Source: Sphingomonas sp. (GTDB taxonomy: Bacteria > Pseudomonadota > Alphaproteobacteria > Sphingomonadales > Sphingomonadaceae). From it: a DNA stretch of 64,000 nucleotides. The translations under genes were made by a program, and so were the position numbers. Shown here piece after piece: positions 50,658-59,195 of the stretch. The first letter of the stretch is position 1, and every line of letters starts with the position of its first letter. Location: positions 248,001 through 312,000 of the forward strand of contig NZ_JAGIAM010000003.1 of the NCBI RefSeq assembly GCF_017744835.1. The letters are read 5' to 3'. Under the pieces are notes generated by a model. It had not been told where the DNA came from and did not search any database. It saw only the letters and a list, made by a program, of their open reading frames with translations.

Positions 50658-53600
50658 ATGACTATCGGAACGAAGGCGCTCGCGCTGCTTGGCGCGGCTT
50701 GTGCGGTGGCTATGGCCGTGCCGGCGATGGCGCATGACGCATCGACCGTCGTCGCCTCGCCGCGGGCTACCTACAACCTCAATCCCGGCTGGCGGACCGC
50801 GACGGGCGACGTCGCCGGCGCCGAGCAGCCGGGGTTCGACGACGCCAAGTGGCGGACGGTGTCGCTGCCCAACGCCTTCAACGAGAAGGAGGCCTTCGCG
50901 CGCGACATTCGCGATCTCTCGACCGGGATCACCTGGTACCGCAAGCGCGTGACGCTCCCCGCCGGGGCGGAGAAGGGCAAGGCGTTCCTCGAGTTCGAGG
51001 GCGTACGCCAGGCGGCCGAGGTGTGGGTCAACGGGCGCTCGGTGGTGCTCTCCGAACATGGCGTGACGGGCTTCGGGGCGGACATCACGGCGATGCTCCG
51101 GCCCGGCGAGAACGTCATCGCGGTGCGCGTCGACAACGACTGGAAGTACAAGGAGCGCGCCACCGGCAGCGGGTTCCAGTGGAACGACCGCAATTTCAAC
51201 GTCAATTACGGCGGCATCACCAAGAACGTCCGGCTGCACCTGGCGGGGCGGCTCTACCAGACGCTGCCGCTCTATTCGACGCTGGGGACGACCGGCCAAT
51301 ATGTCTGGGCCGACGGCTTCGACATCGCGGGCCGCGCCGCGACGGTGCATGCCGAGACGCAGGTGCGCAACGACGACGGCCGGCCGCGCAGCATCGGCTA
51401 CCGTGTCGAGGTGCGCGACCGCGACGGGCGCGTGGTCGGCCGGTTCGAGGGGCCGGCGGCGACGATCGCCCCGGGCGAGACGCGCACGCTGGCGGCCGAG
51501 CGGCGGCTGGACGGGCTCAACTTCTGGAGCTGGGGTTATGGCTATCTCTATCGCGTGACCACCAGCCTGGTCGAGCGCGGCAAGGTGATCGACGCAGTCG
51601 ACACGCTCACCGGCTTCCGCCAGACGCGCTTCGCCGACGGCATGATCACGCTCAACGGGCGGGTGATCCAGGTCCACGGCTACGCCCAGCGCACCTCGAA
51701 CGAATGGCCGGCGGTGGGCGTCTCCATCCCGCCGTGGATCAGCGACTTCTCCAACGCGCTGATGGTCGAGAGCGGCGGCAACCTGGTGCGCTGGATGCAC
51801 ATCACGCCGTCGAAGCAGGACATCGAGTCCGCCGATCGCGTCGGGCTGATGCAGGCGATGCCCGCGGGCGACGCCGAGCATGATGTCGAGGGTCGGCGCT
51901 GGGAGCAGCGCAAGGAAGTGATGCGCGACGCGATCGTCTATAACCGCAACAATCCCTCGATCCTGTTCTTCGAGGGCGGCAACGAGAGCATCAGCGAAGC
52001 GCACATGGCCGAGCTCAAGGCCATCCGTGACGAGTACGACCCGCACGGAGGCCGCGCGATCGGATCGCGCGAGATGCTCGACAGCAAGATCGCCGAGTAC
52101 GGCGGCGAGATGCTCTACATCAACAAGAGTGCGCACATCCCGATGTGGGCGATGGAATACAGCCGCGACGAGGCCGCGCGCGCCTATCAGGACGAATATA
52201 CGCCGCCCTTCCACAAGGATTCGCCCGACTATAACCGCAACCAGGACAGCCATGCCGCCGAGGACGTGCGGCGCTGGTGGGACTATTACCGGGTGCGCCC
52301 CGGCACCGGCCGCCGAGTGAGCGCAGGCGGGGTCAACATCATCTGGGCCGACAGCAACACCCATTTCCGCGGCGACAACAACTATCGCCGCTCGGGCGAA
52401 GTGGATCCGGTCCGGCTGCCCAAGCAGGGCTTCTACGCGCATCAGGTGATGTGGAACGGCTGGGTCGATCCCGAGACGCCGGCCACGCACATCATCGGCC
52501 ATTGGAACTATGCCGCGGGCACGGTGAAGGACGAGACGGTGGTCTCGAACGGCGAGAGCGTCGAGCTGTTCCTCAACGGCCGCTCGCTGGGCAAGGGCGA
52601 GCGCAGCAGCGGCTTCCTGTTCAGCTGGCCCAAGGTGAAATGGGAGCCGGGCACGCTGCGCGCAGTCGCGACGCATGCCGACGGCAGCACCTCCGAGCAT
52701 CAGGTCGAGACCGTCGGCGAGCCCACCGCGATCCGCCTGACCCCGCGCACGAGCCCGCGGGGCTTCGTGATGGACGGCGCGGACATCGCCTTGGTCGACG
52801 TCGAGGTGGTCGACGCCAAAGGGCGGCGCGTGCCGACTGCCTACAACAAGGTCTCGTTCACGCTCGACGGCCCGGCCGAATGGCGCGGCGGCATCGCGCA
52901 GGGCGATTCCTCGGGTAAGCCGCGCGCCGAAGTCGCGGTCGAGCAGCAATCGATCCCCGGCACCACCAGCTATGCCGGTACCGCGCGCCAGGAGGACAAT
53001 TATGTCCTGTCACGCACGCTGCCGGTCGAGGCAGGCGTCAACCGAGTGCTGCTGCGTGCCGGTACCGCCAGGGGCATGGTGCGCCTCACTGCGAGCGCCG
53101 AGGGGCTGAAGGGGGCGACGGTGACGATCCCGGTGGTGCTGCCCACCGCGGCGAAGAATGGCCTCTCCACCGACTTCCCGGAGGAGCATCAACCCGGGCT
53201 GCTCACGCGCGGGCCGACGCCGGCCGGCCCCTCCTATCGCGTCACGCGCACCGGCTATCTGCCCGCGCAAGTGGTCGCGGGGTCGAACCAGGGCGAGGCC
53301 GAGCGCAGCATCGACGACAACGAACTCTCGCGCTGGGCGAGCGACGGCAAGCCCGAGACCGCATGGATCGAATATCGGTTCGATCGGCCGGTGACGCTGG
53401 ACGAAATCGATCTCAAGCTGGTCGGCTGGCGGTCGCGGAGCTACCCGCTGCGCTTCGTGCTCGATGGCCGCACCGTCTGGGAAGGCACCACCGAGCGCAG
53501 CCTTGGCTATGTCGGCCAGTCCTTCCCCGCGGCGACCGGCCGCGTGCTGCGGATCGTTCAGACCGGCCCGGTCACCGACCGCGACGCCTTCGGCAAGATC

Positions 53601-53717
53601 GTGGAGCTCAGCACTGCGCGTCAGGCCGGCGACACCGGCGCGAACGAAGTCCCGCCCGGCTGGCGGCTCGGCATCGTCGAGGCCGATTTCAACGGCCCGG
53701 CCGGGCAGGGGAAATAG
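50658..53717 (+). CDS. secreted GH2 glycoside hydrolase with C-terminal extra domains
   Basis: 1019 residues. Signal peptide to about residue 25 (AMAVPAMAHD), N-terminal jelly-roll sugar-binding domain (about 35-200), immunoglobulin-like linker (to about 310), then the TIM barrel. The acid/base Glu443 lies in FFEGGNES and the nucleophile Glu500 in WAMEYSRDE, so both catalytic residues are intact. Beyond about 600 are Ig-like domains, and the last ~150 residues (IDDNELSRWASDGKPETAWIEYRF) look like a discoidin/F5-8 C carbohydrate-binding domain. GH2 acts on beta-galactosides or beta-glucuronides; the neighbours favour a uronide. Confidence 0.92.
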   Translation: MTIGTKALALLGAACAVAMAVPAMAHDASTVVASPRATYNLNPGWRTATGDVAGAEQPGFDDAKWRTVSLPNAFNEKEAFARDIRDLSTGITWYRKRVTLPAGAEKGKAFLEFEGVRQAAEVWVNGRSVVLSEHGVTGFGADITAMLRPGENVIAVRVDNDWKYKERATGSGFQWNDRNFNVNYGGITKNVRLHLAGRLYQTLPLYSTLGTTGQYVWADGFDIAGRAATVHAETQVRNDDGRPRSIGYRVEVRDRDGRVVGRFEGPAATIAPGETRTLAAERRLDGLNFWSWGYGYLYRVTTSLVERGKVIDAVDTLTGFRQTRFADGMITLNGRVIQVHGYAQRTSNEWPAVGVSIPPWISDFSNALMVESGGNLVRWMHITPSKQDIESADRVGLMQAMPAGDAEHDVEGRRWEQRKEVMRDAIVYNRNNPSILFFEGGNESISEAHMAELKAIRDEYDPHGGRAIGSREMLDSKIAEYGGEMLYINKSAHIPMWAMEYSRDEAARAYQDEYTPPFHKDSPDYNRNQDSHAAEDVRRWWDYYRVRPGTGRRVSAGGVNIIWADSNTHFRGDNNYRRSGEVDPVRLPKQGFYAHQVMWNGWVDPETPATHIIGHWNYAAGTVKDETVVSNGESVELFLNGRSLGKGERSSGFLFSWPKVKWEPGTLRAVATHADGSTSEHQVETVGEPTAIRLTPRTSPRGFVMDGADIALVDVEVVDAKGRRVPTAYNKVSFTLDGPAEWRGGIAQGDSSGKPRAEVAVEQQSIPGTTSYAGTARQEDNYVLSRTLPVEAGVNRVLLRAGTARGMVRLTASAEGLKGATVTIPVVLPTAAKNGLSTDFPEEHQPGLLTRGPTPAGPSYRVTRTGYLPAQVVAGSNQGEAERSIDDNELSRWASDGKPETAWIEYRFDRPVTLDEIDLKLVGWRSRSYPLRFVLDGRTVWEGTTERSLGYVGQSFPAATGRVLRIVQTGPVTDRDAFGKIVELSTARQAGDTGANEVPPGWRLGIVEADFNGPAGQGK

Positions 53718-53721
53718 GCGG

Positions 53722-55113
53722 ATGCAGCTCGACCGCCGCGCGCTCCTGGGGGCGGGGCTGACCGCCCCGCTGCTCGCCGCGGTCCCGGCGCGTGCCGCGC
53801 TGCGCCTTCCGCGGCGGTCCGTCGGGGTCGCGGCGCCGTTCGACATGCCGAGCGTCGCTGTGCCCGACTTCTCCGCGAGCCGGCGTTTCCCGATCACCGA
53901 CTTCGGGGCGGACCCCGGCGACCAGGCGAAAACCGGCGCGGCGATCGCGCGTGCGATCGCGGCGGCGAATGCCGCGGGCTCAGGCGTGGTGGTCGTGCCC
54001 GCGGGCGTCTGGCCGACGGGGAAGGTCCATCTCAAGAGCAACGTCAACCTCCACCTGGCCAAGGGCGCGACGCTGCTCTTCTCCTCCAACCCCGGCGACT
54101 ATCTGCCGGCGGTGCCGACGAGCTGGGAAGGGTTCGAGTGCTACAATTATTCACCCCTGGTCTATGCCTATGACTGCGAGAATGTCGCGATCAGCGGCGA
54201 GGGGCGGCTGAAGGCGCGGCTCGATGTCTGGCAGCTCTGGTATGCGCGGCCCAAGCCGCACCTCGACGCTCTGGTGCGGCTCGACGACATGGCGGCGCGC
54301 GGCGTGCCCGTGGCGGAGCGGCAGATGGCGGTGGGCGAGGCGCATCTGCGGCCGCACTTCGTCCAGTTCAACCGCTGCCGCAACGTGCTGGTCGAGGATA
54401 TCAGCATCGAGGACAGTCCCTTCTGGGTGCTCCACCCCTTCCTGTGCCGCGACGTGGTGATCCGCCGCGTGAAGGTGCGCGCGCACGGGCACAACAACGA
54501 CGGCGTCGATCCCGAGATGAGCGAGAATGTGCTGATCGAGGATTGCGTGTTCGACCAGGGCGACGACGCCATTGCGATCAAGTCGGGCAGCAACCAGGAC
54601 GGCTGGCGGCTGGGCGTGCCGAGCCGCAACATCGTGATGCGCGGCTGCCGCGTGAAGAACGGCCACCAGCTCTGCGCGATCGGCAGCGAGCTCTCCGCGG
54701 GCATCGAGAACGTCTTCGTCACCGACTGCCATTTCGAGCGCGGCGAAGTCGCGGCGCCGACGCCGATCAACAACATCCTGTTCATCAAGACCAACGAGCG
54801 CCGCGGCGGCTTCGTGCGTAACGTCTTCGTCTCGAACGTCACGGCGACCAAGGTGGCGGGCGGCGTGCTGAGCATCGACACCGACGTGCTTTACCAGTGG
54901 CGCAACCTCGTGCCGACGCGCGAACGGCGGCTGACGCCGATCGAGAACATCCTGGTGGACAATGTCTGCGTCGACGAAGCGAAGTTCCTGTGCAGCATCA
55001 AGGGGCAGGCCGAGCTGCCGGTGCGAAGCGTGGCGCTCAAGGGGGTCAAGGTCGGGCGCTTCTCGGGCACCCCGGTGCTTACCGAGCATGTCGAGGAATT
55101 CAGTATCCGCTGA
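53722..55113 (+). CDS. GH28 polygalacturonase-family enzyme, Tat exported
   Basis: 463 residues. The N-terminus MQLDRRALLGAGLTAPLLAAVPARA has the twin-arginine signal form. The right-handed beta-helix follows, starting FPITDFGADPGDQAKTGAA. GH28 catalytic acids are in NNDGVD (Asp260) and DQGDDAIAIKSG (Asp281, Asp282), with GHQLCAIGSE (His315) and IKTNERRGG. It hydrolyses galacturonan, rhamnogalacturonan or a similar pectic backbone. The ATG lies four bases after the GH2 stop, so the genes share an operon. A longer open frame upstream overlaps the GH2 gene and is not used. Confidence 0.93.
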   Translation: MQLDRRALLGAGLTAPLLAAVPARAALRLPRRSVGVAAPFDMPSVAVPDFSASRRFPITDFGADPGDQAKTGAAIARAIAAANAAGSGVVVVPAGVWPTGKVHLKSNVNLHLAKGATLLFSSNPGDYLPAVPTSWEGFECYNYSPLVYAYDCENVAISGEGRLKARLDVWQLWYARPKPHLDALVRLDDMAARGVPVAERQMAVGEAHLRPHFVQFNRCRNVLVEDISIEDSPFWVLHPFLCRDVVIRRVKVRAHGHNNDGVDPEMSENVLIEDCVFDQGDDAIAIKSGSNQDGWRLGVPSRNIVMRGCRVKNGHQLCAIGSELSAGIENVFVTDCHFERGEVAAPTPINNILFIKTNERRGGFVRNVFVSNVTATKVAGGVLSIDTDVLYQWRNLVPTRERRLTPIENILVDNVCVDEAKFLCSIKGQAELPVRSVALKGVKVGRFSGTPVLTEHVEEFSIR

Positions 55114-55143
55114 CCGCCTGCCCCCGCCGAACGTCCCGCGCAG

Positions 55144-55169
55144 GGAACCGTGCGAGCCAAGCCAAAGTT
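55144..55169 (+). promoter_or_regulatory. possible EcfG-type promoter of the sensor kinase
   Basis: GGAAC, 17 bases, AGTT, about 70 bases upstream of the kinase start. The general-stress sigma factor EcfG recognises GGAAC-N16/17-CGTT; the -10 here differs by one base. This is a weak single match. Confidence 0.25.
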
Positions 55170-55241
55170 GAGCAGAGTTCACGCGTCTTCAAATGTGCGT
55201 CATAGTGAAGCCATCGGACCCGTGGCCAAGAACCAAGGCTG

Positions 55242-57647
55242 ATGCCGGACAAGCGAAAGAATAAAAGCGAAATATTGGGTCCGATCGCGCGCGATGTGTC
55301 GAGTCGCGATGGAGTCCACAGCGGGATCAGCGGAAACTGGGGACCACGCCCCGTGCCCGATCGCGTCGCGGTATTGCTGCTGCTCGCCTCGGTTGCATGC
55401 GGAGCGGCGGCACTCGCCGGCTGGGCGCTCGATTTGCCGCTGCTGCGCACCTTCGGCTTCCTGCGCGTTCCGATCTGGCCGCTGACCGCCGTCGCCTTCT
55501 GCTGCCTCTCGCTCGGCCATCTCTCCGCCGGGTTCGGGCAGCGGACGCTCGCGTCGCTGTTATGGGCGGTCGCGCTGCTGATCGTCCTGCTCTCTGCGAT
55601 TCAGTCTTTTGGCGGCATTGATTTGGGAACAGACCGGTTGCTCTGGGGCGGGATCGTCTTGGACTATCGCATATCCCATCCTGGACGGACCAGCACCAAC
55701 CCGTCGATCGCGCTCGTCCTGCTGGTGGCGAGCGGCTGGTGCTGGGCGATCGCATCGCGGCGCGAGGGCGTTGCGCGAGATACGGCGCGCACCTTCGCGC
55801 TCGGTCTCGTCGTTATCGCCATGACCTTGGAGGCCACGCTGTTCCTGACGGTGCCGATGGCCGACCGAGATCCCCATTCCTTTTATATTTCGATATCGAT
55901 GCCGACTGCGGTGATGGCGATGCTCACCGGCGCTGCGCTGCTTCGAACCTATAGCGGGTTCGACTGGCGGGCTTCGCTTGGCTCCAATGCCCGCCACTGG
56001 CGCCGCGTGCGCATGGTGCTGATCGTGCTGATGATCCTGCCGCCGGTGCCGTCCGTGCTGCACCTGTTGCTGGTCGCGCGTTCGAAATCAGACGCTAACT
56101 ATACCGGCACGATGGCGGTGTTGCTGATCAACGTGCTGTTGATCACGCTCGTGCTTTTCTGGGTTTTCGTCCAGGGCGCGCGGGGGCATGCGCAGCGGAT
56201 CGAGTTGGGCCAGGCACTGGACCAAGCGACGGTGGCGATCACCGATCCCGAGGACCGGCTGCTCTTCTGGTCCAAAGGCTGCGAAAGACTCTATGGCTGG
56301 ACCGAGAGCGAAGTGCTGGGACAAGCCAAGTCCGGCTTGCTGCTCTCTACCGTGGAGCCATCGCCGCTGCCCGACGGCGCAGCGTTGCCGGGGGCGCTGC
56401 ACCTGGTGCAGACTGGCCGGGACGGGCGCCGCATCCACGTCAGCGAGCATGTCGAGGAGACTGACAGCCCGGTGCGCGGGCCGATCCGAGTCCATTCGAT
56501 CCACGACATCACTGCCCGGGTCGAAGCGGTCGCCGCGCGCGAGCGGCATCTCAGCTCGGTCTTCGAAGTCGTGCCGGACGGACTGGTGGTGCTCGACGGC
56601 GAGGGGGCCATTCTCCGCTTCAGCCGCGCGGCCGAGCGCATGTGGGGCTGGTCCGAAGACGAGATAGTCGGCAAGCGGCTCGACGCACTGATCGCGGACG
56701 GCGAACGCGGCAAGCTCGCGGCCGCGATGGCGCGGCTGGGCGAGGCGCGGGGCACCGCGACTGCGGGCAATGTGGTTTCGGCGACTGCGCGCTCGGCCAG
56801 CGGCCAGACCTTCCCCGTCGAGGTCCGGATGGGCGTGGCGCCCGTCGACGGCACCACGCTGTTCACGCTGCTGTTCCGCGACGTGAGCGAGCGGCTGGAC
56901 AATGAGGCGCATCTCGCCGACCTGAGCGCCGAGCTTGCCCATGTCTCGCGCCAGAACGCGATGAGCGAGCTCGCCGCGGACATCGCGCACGAGCTCAACC
57001 AGCCGCTCTGCGCTGTCTCCAATTTCCTCGCGGCGGCGCGCGCCGCAGTGCCGAGCGAAGGGAGCAAAGGGGCGGTCGAGCTGATCGACCAGGCCGGAGA
57101 GCAGGCGCAACGCGCAGGCGAAACCATCCGCCGAATGCGCAACTATCTGTCGCGGCACGACGTGGAGATGCAGCTCGAGCCGTTGGCGCCGATGGTGCGC
57201 GAGGCCGTCAACCTGGCGCTGGTGGGCACCACCCGCACTGCGATCGAGTTCAGCTGCGCCTTCGACCCCGAGGCCGAGTTCGTGCTCGCCGACCGCATCC
57301 AGGTGCAGCAGGTGCTGTTCAACCTGATGCGCAATGCGATCGAAGCGATGCGGCAGCAGCGCACCGCCGATCCGCACATCCGGCTGGAGACGCGTCGCAA
57401 GGGCGACGGGTTCGCCGAAGTGACGGTCTCGGACAATGGACCGGGGCTTCCGCAGAAGGTGATCGACCAGCTCTACACGCGCTTCACGACCACAAAGGGT
57501 GAGGCAGGGATGGGCATCGGCCTGTCGATTTCCCGGCGCATCATCGACGCGCATGGCGGCGCGTTCGTGGCGGAGAATTCTCCTGGAGGCGGCGCTTCGT
57601 TCCGCTTCACCCTGCCGACCCTCGATCCGAACATCGACCTGGAATGA
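55242..57647 (+). CDS. membrane PAS sensor histidine kinase, FixL-like
   Basis: 801 residues. About eight transmembrane helices in the first 320 residues (VAVLLLLASVACGAAALAG to LLINVLLITLVLFWVFV), two PAS domains (ALDQATVAITDPEDRLLFWSKGCERLYGW and VFEVVPDGLVVLDGEGAILRFSRAAERMWGW), the phosphoacceptor His583 in DIAHELNQPL, and the ATPase with NLMRNAIEAM, DNGPGLP and GMGIGLSIS. The HELNQPL box is of the FixL/NtrB type. No response regulator is encoded nearby. It sits within the carbohydrate locus but may have its own promoter. No heme histidine can be assigned; the signal is unknown. Confidence 0.9.
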   Translation: MPDKRKNKSEILGPIARDVSSRDGVHSGISGNWGPRPVPDRVAVLLLLASVACGAAALAGWALDLPLLRTFGFLRVPIWPLTAVAFCCLSLGHLSAGFGQRTLASLLWAVALLIVLLSAIQSFGGIDLGTDRLLWGGIVLDYRISHPGRTSTNPSIALVLLVASGWCWAIASRREGVARDTARTFALGLVVIAMTLEATLFLTVPMADRDPHSFYISISMPTAVMAMLTGAALLRTYSGFDWRASLGSNARHWRRVRMVLIVLMILPPVPSVLHLLLVARSKSDANYTGTMAVLLINVLLITLVLFWVFVQGARGHAQRIELGQALDQATVAITDPEDRLLFWSKGCERLYGWTESEVLGQAKSGLLLSTVEPSPLPDGAALPGALHLVQTGRDGRRIHVSEHVEETDSPVRGPIRVHSIHDITARVEAVAARERHLSSVFEVVPDGLVVLDGEGAILRFSRAAERMWGWSEDEIVGKRLDALIADGERGKLAAAMARLGEARGTATAGNVVSATARSASGQTFPVEVRMGVAPVDGTTLFTLLFRDVSERLDNEAHLADLSAELAHVSRQNAMSELAADIAHELNQPLCAVSNFLAAARAAVPSEGSKGAVELIDQAGEQAQRAGETIRRMRNYLSRHDVEMQLEPLAPMVREAVNLALVGTTRTAIEFSCAFDPEAEFVLADRIQVQQVLFNLMRNAIEAMRQQRTADPHIRLETRRKGDGFAEVTVSDNGPGLPQKVIDQLYTRFTTTKGEAGMGIGLSISRRIIDAHGGAFVAENSPGGGASFRFTLPTLDPNIDLE

Positions 57648-57829
57648 TGGGAGATCAAGGGAGGCCTTCTCCGGCCTATTGAAGCGCGCGACCGTTCGCG
57701 GCACGCGGGGTTCGTCGCGGGCGCCGGTTGCCGGAGTCGCGACACAGCTCGTCCTGCATGGCACCAAGGTCCTGCCGAAATGACCGACACGCGCTTGACC
57801 GGCGCGGCGGGGACCGGTGAGATGCCGGC

Positions 57830-58892
57830 ATGATTTCGCGCCGTACGACTCTGGGCCTGCTCGCCGGCCTGCCGTTCCTGCCCGAGGCTGCACACGGAGC
57901 GGAACAACCGATCCCGCCCGAGGCCTGGTCCGAATTCTCGAAGCGACTCCGCCCCATCGGCCGGGTGCTCGAGCTGCCCGATACCTATGTGTGGTGCAAC
58001 GCCCATCGAGGACGAAAAGGGCCAGGTTCACTTGTTCTTCTCGCGCTGGCCCAAGGCGCGCGGGATGGCCGGCTGGATCAGTGCGTGCGAAATCGCGCAC
58101 GCCGTCGCCGAGCGGCCCGAGGGGCCGTACACGATGGTCGGAACGGTGCTCAGCCCGCGACCGGGCATGTGGGACGCCACGACCTGCCACAACCCGCACA
58201 TCCGCAAGGTGGGAAACCGGTACGCGCTCTTCTACATGGGCAATTCCAACGGACGCACCGACACCAAGCGCATCGGCCTGGCGCTGGCGGACTCGCTCGA
58301 CGGGCCCTGGACGCGCATGGACGCGCCGCTGCTGCAGCCCGGCCCGGCAGGCGCGTGGGACGACCATTGCACCACCAATCCGTCGCTCATCCAGCACCCC
58401 GATGGCCGGTTCTGGCTCTATTACAAGTCCTGGAACACGGCCGAATATGAGCATGGCGTGCCGCCGGTCCGCGGCAATCGCAAATATGGGCTGGCAGTCG
58501 CCGACCGGCTCGAAGGGCCGTATCATCGCCACTCGCCGCGACCGGTGATCGACTTCTCAGGCATGGGCAACAACCAGCAGATCGAGGATGCGTTCTTCTG
58601 GCTCGAGGACGGGCGCTTCCGGCTGGTGTCGCGCGACATGGGCGTGTTCAGCCACAAGGTCGGGCTGTACATGGAGTCGAGAGATGGGCTTTCCTGGTCG
58701 GCCCCCAAGGTCGCCTTCGGCCCGGTCGCCGATTACGTCCAGCAGCCGCCGGCGCCCAAGCATCTGAGCAAATACGGCCGCTTCGAGCGCCCGCAGCTGC
58801 TGCTGCGGAACGGCCATCCGGCCTATCTCTTCACGACCAGCCAGGGCGGCGCATACGAAACGGCCTCGCCGTTCATCTTCCGGATCGTCTGA
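57830..58892 (+). pseudogene. frameshifted GH43-like five-bladed propeller hydrolase, Tat signal
   Basis: Two frames together make one protein of about 354 residues. Frame one gives MISRRTTLGLLAGLPFLPEAAHG (twin-arginine signal) to VLELPDTYVWCNA; after the CCC at 58002-58004 the sequence continues in another frame as PIEDEKGQVHLFFSRWPKARG ... to the stop at 58892. Adding one C in that run restores a single frame. The downstream part has propeller motifs typical of GH43 or related families (WDATTCHNPHIRKVGNRYALFYMGN; WDDHCTTNPSLIQHPDGRFWLYYKSW; QIEDAFFWLEDGRFRLV). It may be a real broken gene or a sequencing or assembly error. If functional it would be a pectin side-chain glycosidase. Confidence 0.8.
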
Positions 58893-59195
58893 CCGAATTG
58901 CCCTGACCGTTGCCTGCGGCGGTTTGCTCTGCCGCTCGGCTATCTTCGTCTGATTACTCCGGAATTCTGGGGACTTTCTGCGCATCGAGAGGGAGCGCCG
59001 TTCCCGCGCGTAGGTAACCGCTGACAACGGCGGAAACGGGTCGTCGCATCTTCACAGGTAAAAATCGCTGACACCGTTGCCAGATTGAAATAAGTATGAC
59101 TAGAAATGTTCCAGTCACGAATCGTGCACCCGTCAGAGGAGCCGGTGACTCGGCACGGATGATCGTCCTTGCCGCATCAGGAAGGGGAGGATCGG
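58893..59195. other. promoter region of the TonB receptor
   Basis: About 300 bases without genes. It holds TGACAACGGCGG (59022-59033) and TGACACCGTTGCCA (59069-59082), related sites resembling LacI-family operators, then an A/T-richer stretch (TTGAAATAAGTATGAC) that may hold the -10 region. Nothing else stands out. Confidence 0.45.
59069..59082. promoter_or_regulatory. candidate LacI-type operator TGACACCGTTGCCA
   Basis: Imperfect palindrome (10 of 14 positions symmetric, central CG) about 115 bases upstream of the TonB receptor start, with a partial copy 47 bases further upstream. LacI-family sugar regulators bind such central-CG palindromes. No LacI gene is in the window. Confidence 0.4.

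Noticed and set aside
50637..52949. 770-codon minus-strand frame opposite the GH2 gene
   Set aside because: Starts and ends at no meaningful point and has no domain; GH2 catalytic motifs are on the plus strand.
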